Assembly: GCA_002709225.1 (NCBI GenBank)
Contig: PAQH01000106.1
Location: 1-56,790 of the forward strand
Source: Planctomycetaceae bacterium
GTDB taxonomy: Bacteria; Planctomycetota; Planctomycetia; Pirellulales; Pirellulaceae
Reading direction: 5' to 3'
DNA: 56,790 bases
This document shows, in pieces, positions 18,949 through 27,666 of this stretch. The notes under the pieces were generated by a model that worked only from the letters and a program-made list of their open reading frames with translations, made no database searches and had not been told where the DNA came from. A program made the position numbers and the translations under genes. Positions within the stretch are counted from its first letter, which is position 1, and each line of letters opens with the position of its first letter.

Positions 18949-19941
18949 ATGCAAGACCACGACGGCACCAACGACGGAGTGAACACCGAGTCATTTCCAG
19001 AACCTGTTCGTGTTCCGGATGACATTCAACATGAACGGCGCGCACGGACTCATCGTTTGACACGTGTTGCTTTTCTGGGAGTTGGTGTGCGGCTTTTTAT
19101 TATTGTGATTGAGTTGGCTGGTTTCAGTTACTGGCGTTATGCGGTTTTGCTGGTCGATGCACTCGCGACGATTGCCGACGTGGTGGCGAGTTTGTCAATC
19201 GTTGTTGCCATTCGCCTGGCGCAACGACCGCCCGATCGCGATCATCCATTTGGGCATGGGCGTTACGAACCCTTGGCCGGATTGCAGCTCGCCTTGTTGA
19301 TCTCTCTGGTTGGATGTTATTTGTTTGGGCAACAGCTATTTTCCGCCGTTGTGGATTCGGCAGTTGGTGTCGTGACGGTTTGGGCCTGTGCGATTCCTGG
19401 TTCGGCAGCCTTATTACTGGAAGTTTGTTATCGCTGGATTTCTCGAACGGGCAAGCGTGAAAACAGTGCGGCACTGGCCGCTGAGGCAACACATTATCGT
19501 ATCGACGCGATTTCCAGTTTGTTGGCGGCGGTTGGCTTGCTGATCGCGACCATGGCCCCTGGCTTCGGAGGGCAAGGCCTGAGTCTGTTGATCGACCACC
19601 TCTTTGCCATGTTGCTGGCGGCCATGATGATCGTGTTGGGTATCGTGGCGGCGCGGGAGAACCTACACCAGTTGATGGACCGTATTCCCGCGGCAAAGTG
19701 GTTCGATTTGGTCGAACGCGCCGCTGTCACTGTTCCGGGGGTACTTGAAGTCGAGAAGATTCGTATCCAAAACGCGGGTCCCGACGCCCATGTCGATATT
19801 GATGTCGAGGTTGACCCCGAGGCCACAGTGCGCAACGCACATGTTATTGCCCAGCACGTTCGCGCGCGAATTCGTACGGAGTGGCCCGCCGTGCAGGATG
19901 TGGTGGTGCACATTGAACCTTATTACGCGGATGATCATTGA
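18949..19941 (+). CDS. Cation diffusion facilitator family transporter
   Basis: This inner-membrane exporter of divalent cations (Zn, Fe, Mn, Co or Cd), roughly 330 residues, has about six membrane segments and a C-terminal cytoplasmic metal-sensing domain. Signatures include DALATIADVVAS in helix 2, DHPFGHGRYEPL in the loop after it and HYRID in helix 5, with the His/Asp pair of the transport site. The tail ADAHVDIDVEVD-like stretch and VVVHIEPYY are typical of the CDF C-terminal domain. The ATG at 18949 gives MQDHDGTND; a TTG three codons earlier is possible. No metal-responsive regulator is adjacent, and the metal specificity is not clear from sequence. Confidence 0.92.
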   Translation: MQDHDGTNDGVNTESFPEPVRVPDDIQHERRARTHRLTRVAFLGVGVRLFIIVIELAGFSYWRYAVLLVDALATIADVVASLSIVVAIRLAQRPPDRDHPFGHGRYEPLAGLQLALLISLVGCYLFGQQLFSAVVDSAVGVVTVWACAIPGSAALLLEVCYRWISRTGKRENSAALAAEATHYRIDAISSLLAAVGLLIATMAPGFGGQGLSLLIDHLFAMLLAAMMIVLGIVAARENLHQLMDRIPAAKWFDLVERAAVTVPGVLEVEKIRIQNAGPDAHVDIDVEVDPEATVRNAHVIAQHVRARIRTEWPAVQDVVVHIEPYYADDH

Positions 19942-20011
19942 CGCGGCTTTGTCGGTTGCACCGGAGCGGGCCCGCCAGCACGTTTGGAAAGGCATTGTCA
20001 GAACACGTTCT

Positions 20012-21445
20012 TCAGGGTGTTCGCCGGCGGTGTCGGGAAGCTTGTTTGCAGTGGGTAAGTAGCCTCTGGGCCGCTTGTTCTCCGCTCCGGATGCAGAATG
20101 GAATGCCAACGCCGCGGTAGGCATTGCCGGCGACTTCCAGCCCCGGCAACGTGGCAACGGCTTGTTCGATTGTGCTCACAAGCGTCAGATGGCCGACATG
20201 GTATTGCGGCATTGCGTGTTTCCAACGTACTGTTTGGCAGTTAATGGGTGGCCCTTGCGCGCCAATCAACTCGTTCAATTCCCTGCGAGCAACCTCCTCC
20301 AATTCATGGTCCGCGAGGTCGAGCATTTGTGATTGTAGTGCTCCACCCAGGAAAACACGGATCAATGCCAGGTCTTGCGGTGCCCGGCCAGCAAATTTGA
20401 CATGTGAGAAGCTGGCGGCCAGAATCCTGCGCCCTGCGCACTGCGGAACTACAAAACCAAAGCCGTTGAGTGCGTGTTTGATTTGCTCACGGCGGTAAAC
20501 CAATGCCGTGACGGCGGCACTGGCGTAGGGGATCGAGCGCAACTGGGTGGCGAGATCCTCATGATTGCAGGCCAGAATGTCGGCTGCCCGAAAAGCGGGT
20601 ATAGCTACCAGCACACCATCGAAAACTTGTGGCTGCTGCGGCTGCTCGGTGTGTACTTCCCAGCCGGTGGCCGTCCGCTGGACTTGAGAAACGGTTCGCT
20701 GGCGTTGTATCGTATTTGTCGGAAGGCGGGCGGCGATGGCGTCGACCAGGTCGGTCATCCCGCCTTGCGGCGCGACAAACATTCCGTAACGCGCACCACT
20801 GGCGGGTGGTTTGTTTTGAGCCGCTTTCCGCACACCTCGAATCAGACTGCCGAATTCACGTTCCATTTCGGCGAACTGCGGCATGGTGGCTGCCATGCTC
20901 AATTTTTCTGGATCGGCGGTATAGATTCCCCCGATGAGTGGTTGAATCAGCCGCTCGTACGCTTCCTGACCAAAGCGGCGCGTTGCCATGGCTGTCAGGC
21001 TTTCATCGGCCTGGTCTTTCTTGCGTGGTACCAATATCTCGGCGGCCAGGCGGAGCTTTCCTTTCCACGAGAGGAGCGGCGTGCGCAGTACGGGGTAAAT
21101 GCGAGACGGACTCATCAAGGTAAATCCGGGGGGTACTTCGCAGAGTTGGCCACGATGTACTACAAACGCGCGTCGTTGTTTGCCATTGGTTGAAATCAGC
21201 TGATTGTCGAAATTGATGCGCTGGCAGAGATCGAGAGCCCAGGGGTCACGGGTGGTGAACATGTCGGCACCGCGATCGACCAGGCAGTCGCCCTGTTGTT
21301 CAGAGCGGATCACACCCCCGATACGCTCTGATGCTTCAAACAGGGTGACGCGACAATACGAGTCGAGCTCTTGCAGGCGATGGGCTGCGGACAGCCCAGA
21401 AATGCCTCCGCCGATGACCGCGATCTGTATTGGCCGTTGTTGCAC
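20012..21445 (-). CDS. hemG: Protoporphyrinogen oxidase (oxygen-dependent, HemY type)
   Basis: This FAD enzyme oxidises protoporphyrinogen IX (or coproporphyrinogen III in related forms) late in heme synthesis. The dinucleotide-binding start is clear: IAVIGGGISGLSAAHRLQE followed by FEASERIGGVIRSE. The middle LIGGIYTADPEKLSM block and the C-terminal VAGNAYRGVGIPFCIRSGEQAA are characteristic of the family. I chose GTG at 21445 (VQQRPIQIAVIGGG), with AGAGAG upstream. The frame can be extended to a GTG at 21508, adding 21 residues with no family resemblance. Oxygen dependence fits an aerobic lifestyle. The family is called hemY or hemG depending on the organism. It follows the coaC operon after a spacer of about 500 bases. 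Confidence 0.92.
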   Translation of the reverse strand: MQQRPIQIAVIGGGISGLSAAHRLQELDSYCRVTLFEASERIGGVIRSEQQGDCLVDRGADMFTTRDPWALDLCQRINFDNQLISTNGKQRRAFVVHRGQLCEVPPGFTLMSPSRIYPVLRTPLLSWKGKLRLAAEILVPRKKDQADESLTAMATRRFGQEAYERLIQPLIGGIYTADPEKLSMAATMPQFAEMEREFGSLIRGVRKAAQNKPPASGARYGMFVAPQGGMTDLVDAIAARLPTNTIQRQRTVSQVQRTATGWEVHTEQPQQPQVFDGVLVAIPAFRAADILACNHEDLATQLRSIPYASAAVTALVYRREQIKHALNGFGFVVPQCAGRRILAASFSHVKFAGRAPQDLALIRVFLGGALQSQMLDLADHELEEVARRELNELIGAQGPPINCQTVRWKHAMPQYHVGHLTLVSTIEQAVATLPGLEVAGNAYRGVGIPFCIRSGEQAAQRLLTHCKQASRHRRRTP

Positions 21446-21508
21446 GATAGAGAAGCTCTCTCTACTCAATGCTTGCCGGGAGTGAACGCGCGACAAGCTT
21501 TGTTCCAC

Positions 21509-21943
21509 ATTTTTGGGGAAGTGTCAGCATGTTGGTATCGAATGGGTTGTCGTAATGTGTCGATGTGCGAGTTCGTTCGCCAGCTGAGATAGTGGTGTGG
21601 GGGCGCTCGGACAGGGGCGCGAAGCGCACGGAAATGCGGTGCTGCTGGACAAAAACAACAACACACGAGCCAGGCCCTGCGTCATCTACCAGATGTTTCA
21701 TCGTGGTGTCCAACTCTTCATGCGAATTGCCAAGAGGCTTTCTCACAGGACGGACTCAGCCTAGCTCGGGGCAGGTTGGCGGTCAACGAGCGAGGTGCAA
21801 GTCACGCAGGTACTGTGTCGGTTTCACTTCGCGGTGAGGCGCACCCACGAGGTTTACCAGATATGGCACTTGCCGCTGCCGAGCACGGTAAATACTCCGA
21901 GCGGTCGATAGTGGCCATTTATGTGGCCCTCATTTGAACCTGT
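21509..21943. other. Intergenic, no gene recognised
   Basis: This spacer lies between coaC and hemG, both on the minus strand. It contains a weak minus-strand frame (21462-21746) without protein-like features. No coaB gene, which would normally accompany or be fused to coaC, is present. No RNA gene or clear terminator is seen. Confidence 0.5.
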
Positions 21944-22489
21944 TCACACTGAGTCCAGCAGCTGCTGGATTTCGTTGGCGATGGTACTTGGATCCGCCAT
22001 GCGTCCCAGGCCTCGGTTGCGACAGCTAAGCCATCCAGCTTCGGGTCCGACGAGATGGACGCCATCCTCTTTCAATTGTCTGGTATTTCGTTTTACGGCC
22101 GGGTGTGACCACATGGATGAGTTCATCGCCGGAGCCATGACGACAGGTCCAGAAAATGCCAGGTAGAGTGTCGACAAGAGATCGTCGGCAACCCCGTTGA
22201 CGGCTTTTGACAAGAAATCCGCGCTTGCCGGAGCGATACAAAGCAGCTGGGACTGTTCCGACAAAGCGATATGTGCCCCCAGCGGGTACAGGCGACTATC
22301 GAATAATTCGTGGGCAACAGGGCGCCCACTGAGTGCGGCAAACGTCGCCTTTCCGACGAAGGCCTGAGCGGCTCTGGTCATCACGACGTTGACAGGTACG
22401 CCTGATTGGACCAGGTGGCTGACCAGCTCTGCCGATTTATAGGCCGCAATTCCTCCTGTTACGCCAACGATAATCTCCGGGCCGCTCAT
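21944..22489 (-). CDS. coaC: Phosphopantothenoylcysteine decarboxylase (monofunctional)
   Basis: This 181-residue flavoprotein decarboxylates 4'-phosphopantothenoylcysteine in coenzyme A synthesis. Family features are GVTGGIAAYKSAEL at the N terminus (FMN binding), the active-site histidine in LGAHIALSEQ, the PAMNSSMW motif and the flexible substrate clamp with its cysteine in GWLSCRNRGLGRM. The usual bacterial protein is a CoaBC fusion of about 400 residues; here only the decarboxylase half exists and the synthetase is not next to it. The ATG overlaps the rpoZ stop in an ATGA arrangement, so translation is probably coupled. Confidence 0.92.
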   Translation of the reverse strand: MSGPEIIVGVTGGIAAYKSAELVSHLVQSGVPVNVVMTRAAQAFVGKATFAALSGRPVAHELFDSRLYPLGAHIALSEQSQLLCIAPASADFLSKAVNGVADDLLSTLYLAFSGPVVMAPAMNSSMWSHPAVKRNTRQLKEDGVHLVGPEAGWLSCRNRGLGRMADPSTIANEIQQLLDSV

Positions 22490-22749
22490 AGGTCGTTCAG
22501 GTCCAGTTCGGGACTGTCACTGCCCTCTGGCATCTCACCTGTGACGCGCACTTCGTTCGAAGTATCCAGGAAGATCTTGTCTTGAGTGATTTCTTGTAGC
22601 ACGACTGCCATCTTATCGGTTGTGTCGAGATCGACGAGGGCACGGCTGCCGGCATTCAGCTGAACGAGCCGCTTCTGAATTAGTGTTGAGAGTTTGAATC
22701 GACCACCGAGCTTATTGACAATCTCTTCTTCTTTTAACTCTTCCAGCAT
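22486..22749 (-). CDS. rpoZ: RNA polymerase omega subunit
   Basis: An 87-residue protein with the omega-subunit core NKLGGRFKLSTLIQKRLVQLNAGSRALVD. Omega helps fold and attach the beta' subunit of RNA polymerase. The ending is acidic (SPELDLNDL). It starts at an ATG overlapping the gmk stop by one base (TGATG), with GGAGA upstream. Its place between gmk and coaC is conserved in many bacteria. Confidence 0.9.
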   Translation of the reverse strand: MLEELKEEEIVNKLGGRFKLSTLIQKRLVQLNAGSRALVDLDTTDKMAVVLQEITQDKIFLDTSNEVRVTGEMPEGSDSPELDLNDL

Positions 22750-23330
22750 CAGGTATTTTCTCCATATTGCGCGAGCGTATTACAGACTTCCTGTATGGTG
22801 TCATCCACTCGCTGATTGAGAATGGCATGCTTATATTTATGCCTTTGGTCCAGTTCGTGTTGCGCGACTTCGAGGCGACGTTGGATCGACGCTTCCGAGT
22901 CCGTTTTCCGGTTTCGCAACCGTTGCTCTAATTCATCCAAGGAACTGGTGTACACGAAGATCGTGATACAGTCCGGGACTTCCTCTAGAACCGCCAGGGC
23001 ACCTCCCACATCAATCTCCAAAACTACCCACTTTCCATTGGAAAGGCCAGCCTGGACTTCATCACGCAGCGTTCCGTACCAGTGTCCGCGTCCAAATACC
23101 TCTTTGGATTCCAGGAAATCGCCGGCCGCGAATCGTTCCGCGAAGCTCTCCTTGCTAAGAAAATGATAGTCAAAGCCGTCGCGTTCCCCCTCCCGTGGTT
23201 CACGGGTGGTGGCGGACACGCTGACAACCAGGGGCAGGTCGCAGGTTTCCAAGAGGCCACGTACAACCGTTGATTTTCCGGAACCCGAAGGCCCAGAAAT
23301 AATCACTAATTTGCCATTTTCAAGTTCCAT
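22749..23330 (-). CDS. gmk: Guanylate kinase
   Basis: This enzyme converts GMP to GDP using ATP and supplies guanine nucleotides. The 193-residue sequence has the P-loop GPSGSGKSTVVRGLL near residues 13-27. It also has the GMP-binding stretch SVSATTREPREGERDGFDYHFLS and the later VVLEIDVGGALAV and IFVYTSS blocks. Its length is normal for the family. It sits between yicC and rpoZ and overlaps rpoZ by one base, which indicates a single operon. Confidence 0.95.
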   Translation of the reverse strand: MELENGKLVIISGPSGSGKSTVVRGLLETCDLPLVVSVSATTREPREGERDGFDYHFLSKESFAERFAAGDFLESKEVFGRGHWYGTLRDEVQAGLSNGKWVVLEIDVGGALAVLEEVPDCITIFVYTSSLDELEQRLRNRKTDSEASIQRRLEVAQHELDQRHKYKHAILNQRVDDTIQEVCNTLAQYGENT

Positions 23331-23404
23331 ACAACTTCGAGGAGACCGAGGATTCGGGGCATGAATCGAGTGCCCGGCTGTAGCCGGAGTAACTCGAATT
23401 TGAC

Positions 23405-24289
23405 TTACTCTGCATTCTGAATCATTTCTCGCATACGTTCAATCGCTGATTTCATTTCGATGACGTATTTTGAGATTTCCGAATCGTTGGCTTTAGATCC
23501 GATTGTGTTGGCTTCCCGAAACATCTCCTGGATCACGAATTCCAGCTTGCGGCCGTTGTTGGCGGGTTGATTCAAGATGGAATCGAATTGTTCGAGATGA
23601 CTCTGCAATCGAACAATTTCTTCTGAGATGTCACACCGCTCGGCAATCAGTCCGAGTTCGCGGGCGATGTCGACGGTTTTGATTTCAATTTCGTAATCGG
23701 AGAGCCATTGATTGATGCGTTCTGTGAGACGGCGATGATAGGTATGGACAACGTGTGGCGCTCGGGCTGAAACCGCGTCCAACTGGTCGGCGATCGTCGC
23801 ACAGTTGGTTTTCAGGTCGAGGGCCATCGCGGCGCCTTCTTCAGCGCGCATCTGGGTCAAACGGCCAAGAGCTTCGCGGATAACTGGCTCGAGAACGATC
23901 CACTCTGCTTCCAGATTCAGCTTGTCACGCGTCCTGTTTTCGACGACACCTGGTAACGTCAAGAGCGTCGCTAGATCGAGTGACAAACTCGCCCCGGTCG
24001 CCTCGGCCCACTCCGCCAACTGCGAGTGATAGCCGGCGAGCACCTCTTCGTTAAGTCGGTAGTCGTTACCAGAGGTACTGCGCTCGACCTTCACCGTGAC
24101 TTGAATTGTGCCCCGGCGGATTAACTCGCGGGTGAGTGTTTCGATGCGGGGTTCAAGTGAAGCGTGGGTGTCTCCTGCTCTGACGTTGACTTTCAGGTAC
24201 CGATTATTGACGCTCCGTACTTCGACCGTAACGTTTTGTTCGTTGGACTCATAGTACGACTCGCCATGTCCAGTCATGCTGAGTAACAA
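23405..24289 (-). CDS. yicC: YicC family endoribonuclease
   Basis: A 294-residue member of the YicC/YloC family, recently linked to RNA cleavage. The N terminus LLSMTGHGES matches the conserved SMTGFG opening. The C terminus carries the DUF1732-type end with KLEFVIQEMFREANTIGSKANDSEISKYVIEMKSAIERMREMIQN. The start is TTG at 24289, placed by this alignment and by GGGAG 9 bases upstream. It is the first gene of the yicC-gmk-rpoZ-coaC unit, an order seen in many bacteria. The gap to gmk is 74 bases. Confidence 0.9.
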   Translation of the reverse strand: MLLSMTGHGESYYESNEQNVTVEVRSVNNRYLKVNVRAGDTHASLEPRIETLTRELIRRGTIQVTVKVERSTSGNDYRLNEEVLAGYHSQLAEWAEATGASLSLDLATLLTLPGVVENRTRDKLNLEAEWIVLEPVIREALGRLTQMRAEEGAAMALDLKTNCATIADQLDAVSARAPHVVHTYHRRLTERINQWLSDYEIEIKTVDIARELGLIAERCDISEEIVRLQSHLEQFDSILNQPANNGRKLEFVIQEMFREANTIGSKANDSEISKYVIEMKSAIERMREMIQNAE

Positions 24290-24501
24290 GGGAAAATACT
24301 CCCACGTTTTGCGGACAAATTAATCCCGCCAGGTTAGAGCAAATATCTACAGGTGCCCGGCATGTGTGCCAGCTCACCCGGTAACCTCTTGCTACGTGGT
24401 CACGTTTTCACTGACTTGGTAAACGTAACAGGATGCTACTCCCGCGGTGCAGAGTTGCAAGGCACGAGGCACAGGTCGATTCCTGGCATGCAGGGTGGGA
24501 T

Positions 24502-24966
24502 TCAAGGAGTCTCTTTGTTCTCGGGCGTGGGCCCGTTTGCTGGGGGAGCCGCGGGGGTTTGGCTCTCATTGGGAGCAGGCTGTGTGGCCTCTGGTTGGCT
24601 GGTTTCAATGCCCGTAGTGAGGTCGGGTTGCATACTACCAGAGCTGTTTGGTTCAGTGGCAGGGGCACTGTTGCTAGTTGCAGCGGGTGCTGTCTCGAAT
24701 TCCGGCCCACTGCTACCGCTGAGAGCGTAGATCAACAAGATGCAGAGGGAAATCCAAATTGTCGCGGTGATGATCGTGAATCTTGTGAAAACATCGCCCG
24801 TCTTGGTGCCAAAAGCACTTTGTCCACCAGCCCCGCCAAAAGCACCGGATAAACCGCCGCCTCGGCCGCGCTGCAACATTACCAGAAGAATCAAGAACAA
24901 CGAGGTCAGGCACATCAGGGCGCCGAAGATTCCTCGGAAAAAATAATGAAGCGCTAGGATCGACAT
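24502..24966 (-). CDS. secG: Preprotein translocase subunit SecG
   Basis: SecG is the small non-essential subunit of the SecYEG export channel. Two membrane helices are visible (about residues 8-30 and 60-82), joined by the conserved loop MLQRGRGGGLSGAFGGAGGQSAFG. After the second helix there is an unusually long tail of about 70 residues rich in Pro, Ala, Glu and Ser, which brings the protein to 154 residues against roughly 75-110 in most bacteria. The tail looks disordered. The ATG at 24966 is preceded by GGAG at good spacing; the frame extends upstream without further support. It follows tpiA on the same strand, a common pairing. Confidence 0.9.
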   Translation of the reverse strand: MSILALHYFFRGIFGALMCLTSLFLILLVMLQRGRGGGLSGAFGGAGGQSAFGTKTGDVFTRFTIITATIWISLCILLIYALSGSSGPEFETAPAATSNSAPATEPNSSGSMQPDLTTGIETSQPEATQPAPNESQTPAAPPANGPTPENKETP

Positions 24967-25154
24967 GCGTGCGCCACTCCGTGTCTCACGACGTTGATTG
25001 AATAATGTTGAAAGGGCCCTGGAATAGACTCGATCGCTGACAGGTCTTGAGCGACACACCAGTCTGTCGACGCTGCCGGTTTGGGTGGAGCGATTTGTTG
25101 GGAGGTCAGGGACACCGGGCCGGTTGCGATTCGAGGTAAAAGGATCTTGACCAC

Positions 25155-25184
25155 ATAGGGGTATGATTTATAGGGGTATGATTT
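25155..25184. repeat. Perfect 15-bp tandem duplication
   Basis: The unit ATAGGGGTATGATTT occurs twice in direct succession in the spacer between tpiA and secG. No second family of this unit is seen elsewhere in the window. Confidence 0.85.
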
Positions 25185-25230
25185 GCCGGGAACTGGGCCG
25201 CTCGAAGCAGGCAACGCATCTGCTCGAACC

Positions 25231-26001
25231 CTAAGGGTTTAGACAGGTTGCAGCCGCCTCGACGATTCCCAGAAAGCTGTCTGCTTTCAGTGACGCGCCA
25301 CCTACCAGAGCACCGTCGACATTAGGTTGGGCCAGTAATTCTGCGGCATTTTCAGGCTTTACGCTGCCACCATACTGGATCCGTACTTGTGTCGCGGCTT
25401 CGTGATTGTAACGGTTTTCTAGGATCGTGCGAAGGTCTGCATGCACTTCTTCGGCCTGCTCGGGGGTGGCGACTTGTCCGGTTCCAATGGCCCATACGGG
25501 TTCGTAGGCGATTATCATTTGAGAAACCTGCTGGGGAGAGAGCGCGCCCAGGCTACCAGCCACCTGCTCTTGCACGATGTCCGTGGTTTGGCCCGCTTGA
25601 CGTTGTTCCAATGTCTCACCGACGCAAACAATCGGGATCAGCTCTGCCGCGATTGCCGCCTGCACCTTTTGCTGGACCAACTCGTTCGACTCGCCCAGAA
25701 TGTGCCGTCGTTCGCTATGTCCGAGAACCACGTATCGGCAGCCCAAATCGACCAGCATGGCAGCACTAATCTCTCCAGTGAATGCGCCATTCGGTTGGTG
25801 GTACATGTCCTGGGCGGCTAAAGAAACTGGAGAATCGGTGAGAGCTTCACCTGCAGCCTGCAGGTAAACACTTGGCGGGCAGACGACGATGTCCACGGGA
25901 TGATCCTCGGCAATCGCACTGGCAACCTGTTGTCCCCACTGTACTGCCTCGCCGCGATTGAGGTTCATTTTCCAGTTTCCGGCAATCAGGAATCGTTTCA
26001 C
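25231..26001 (-). CDS. tpiA: Triosephosphate isomerase
   Basis: This 256-residue glycolytic enzyme interconverts dihydroxyacetone phosphate and glyceraldehyde 3-phosphate. The N-terminal NWKMN carries the catalytic lysine, the electrophilic histidine lies in VLGHSERR, and the catalytic glutamate is in AYEPVWAIGTG. The phosphate-gripping loops near the end (IQYGGSVKPEN, VDGALVGGASL) are intact. The gene is full length and upstream of secG on the same strand. A short AACCC-TAA-GGGTT inverted repeat overlaps its stop codon. Confidence 0.97.
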   Translation of the reverse strand: MKRFLIAGNWKMNLNRGEAVQWGQQVASAIAEDHPVDIVVCPPSVYLQAAGEALTDSPVSLAAQDMYHQPNGAFTGEISAAMLVDLGCRYVVLGHSERRHILGESNELVQQKVQAAIAAELIPIVCVGETLEQRQAGQTTDIVQEQVAGSLGALSPQQVSQMIIAYEPVWAIGTGQVATPEQAEEVHADLRTILENRYNHEAATQVRIQYGGSVKPENAAELLAQPNVDGALVGGASLKADSFLGIVEAAATCLNP

Positions 26002-26105
26002 GTTTTTTCCCTCGAGATAAGAATGAGACGTCGCTGCAGAGCGTTACGTCGAACTACGAACGCTAAAGCGTCGGCCATCGCATGCGACGGCGTGTGTCGA
26101 TAAGG

Positions 26106-27194
26106 CTATTCCACCGTCTGTGAAATCTCGTAGCTTCCCAGTGCGTCCAGTCGCACGGTCTTTTTTTCCAGAGATGCCAGAGAGCGTTTGACTTTCGCGT
26201 CGTTTTGGTGTCCTTCCAGTTCGACAAAGAACAAGTATTCATTCGGCGTGCCAGCCATGGGAAAGGACTCGATCCAAGTAAGGTTCAGTCGATTCCGTTT
26301 GAAGATCGCCATCACATCAGCCAGTGTGCCGGGTTGATGTGAGATCTGAAACATCAACGAAGTTTTATCGAGTCCAGTTCGTTTGGGAGATTCGTCCCCG
26401 ATAACTGCAAATCGAGTGATATTACTCTTGTTGTCTTCGATATTGGATGCAGTCGGTTGGAGTCCGTAATTGATACCCGCCTGCAGACTTGCGATTGCCG
26501 CGGTTCCGGGCTTTTCACTTGCCAGTTGAGCAGCCGCGGCAGTACTTGTCATTTCGACGAGCCGGCTGCCAGGCATATGTCGTGCGAGCCAACCACGGCA
26601 CTGGGACAGCGCTTGTGGCTTACTATAAATCTCTTTGATTTCGGCACGTTGGGAAAGCGACAGTAAGAAATGGTGAATGTGCAGATTGACTTCGCCGCAG
26701 ATCTTCACGGGTAAACGCGCAAACATCTCCAACGTGTCGACCACACGGCCATCGGTGGAGTTTTCAATCGGCACAATTCCGAACTGGCATTGGCCGCGAT
26801 TCACCGATTCAAACACCGCTGCGATCGTTCCTACGGGAACGAGCTCATGGCTCTGGCCAAAGCGTTTGATCGCTGCGATGTGGCTGTAGCTGTAAATGGG
26901 GCCCAGAAAGGCGACACGGACGGTCTCACGCAGCTGCTCACAACCGCTGTGTAATTCACGAAAAATGGCTTCGATTGTCTGTTGTGCCAAGGGTCCTTTG
27001 CTGGTGGTGGTAGCGGCGGTTGCCACGGCGTTGCCGGTGGGTCTGGCCACGTCACCCGATTTTTCGAGCTGTTGATGTACCTTGGCGCGCTGATTCAGTA
27101 ATTTGACTAGTTCGCGGTCCAGTCGATTGACAGTCCGCAGCAGTTCTTTACGGTTGGTGGCTGCGCGCGTCTGGCTGGATTTCTTTTTCGCCAT
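26106..27194 (-). CDS. pheA: Bifunctional chorismate mutase / prephenate dehydratase
   Basis: This enzyme converts chorismate to prephenate and then to phenylpyruvate for phenylalanine synthesis. The order is a divergent chorismate-mutase helix region (about residues 15-90, RKELLRTVNRLDRELVKLLNQRAKV) and a prephenate dehydratase domain (about 90-280, with VAFLGPIYSYSHIAA, PIENSTDGRVVDTL and NITRFAVIG). A C-terminal ACT domain for phenylalanine feedback follows (LMFQISHQPGTLADVMAIF). The usual ESRP element of the ACT domain reads ESFP here. The ATG at 27194 (MAKKKSSQ) was chosen; the frame stays open further upstream without domain support. It is divergent from dnaK. Confidence 0.9.
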   Translation of the reverse strand: MAKKKSSQTRAATNRKELLRTVNRLDRELVKLLNQRAKVHQQLEKSGDVARPTGNAVATAATTTSKGPLAQQTIEAIFRELHSGCEQLRETVRVAFLGPIYSYSHIAAIKRFGQSHELVPVGTIAAVFESVNRGQCQFGIVPIENSTDGRVVDTLEMFARLPVKICGEVNLHIHHFLLSLSQRAEIKEIYSKPQALSQCRGWLARHMPGSRLVEMTSTAAAAQLASEKPGTAAIASLQAGINYGLQPTASNIEDNKSNITRFAVIGDESPKRTGLDKTSLMFQISHQPGTLADVMAIFKRNRLNLTWIESFPMAGTPNEYLFFVELEGHQNDAKVKRSLASLEKKTVRLDALGSYEISQTVE

Positions 27195-27666
27195 GGTCCA
27201 ATTCCGTTGCCCCTTCGTTTTCCGTTCGCGCACCGATGGTGGGGAAAATCTCGCCGGGGATGCGCGTTCTTGTACTGACGACTTCACGGGGTGTCAACCA
27301 ACCATCACCGACACCGAGGTCCTCGGGACCGCCTGGCCCATCTATCGCGGAGCACCGATCAGGCCGTCTCTCAGCGCGGGCCGGCAGGCTGTCAAATTGG
27401 CAGGAATTCCGGGGCGGTCAATAGACTGCCAGATGTGACGTTTTGCAGTGTGTTTCTTAAGGTGTTTTATATAAATGGTTTACGGAAAAAGTAAGATCTT
27501 GGTTTTAGCCTTGGCACGGCCTTTGCGTTACCTCTTTTCACAACCGCATTCTTGGTTTTCGCAGCGACGGGTTGTTCGATCTTGTTCACGGAAATCCGAC
27601 TGGCTTGCAGCCAGACTTAGTAAAAACATTGGCGCACACAGGCCACACGTGTAGGAGGACATAAGC
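27195..27666. other. Divergent pheA-dnaK regulatory spacer
   Basis: This 472-base stretch has no gene. Its right part is AT-rich (about 27455-27510) and leads into a sigma-54-type promoter at 27512-27527. An imperfect inverted repeat CTGTCA-AAT-TGGCAG lies at 27389-27403, about 110 bases upstream of that promoter, and a related half-site ACTGCCAG follows near 27425. Their role as activator sites is speculative. No CIRCE element (HrcA operator) is seen. Confidence 0.6.
27512..27527 (+). promoter_or_regulatory. Sigma-54 (-24/-12) promoter candidate for dnaK
   Basis: TGGCACGGCCTTTGCG matches the sigma-54 consensus TGGCACG-N4-TTGC at every conserved position, and the GG and GC doublets are separated by exactly 10 bases. 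Transcription would start near 27538, giving a leader of about 130 bases before dnaK. The match is directly visible; use in the cell is inferred. Confidence 0.7.

Noticed and set aside
20474..21193. Plus-strand frame opposite hemG
   Set aside because: It is antisense to a well-supported FAD enzyme and shows no domain or ribosome site.
21462..21746. Small minus-strand gene between coaC and hemG
   Set aside because: Its composition is not protein-like, it overlaps the hemG start region and no ribosome site is present.
24954..25214. Small minus-strand gene between tpiA and secG
   Set aside because: Its only pattern (SYPYKSYPY) comes from the 15-bp tandem duplication, and it overlaps the secG start.
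27540..27575. Regulatory RNA structure in the dnaK leader
   Set aside because: ACAACC and GGTTGT can pair, but the stem is only 6 bp with a 24-base loop and no further support.
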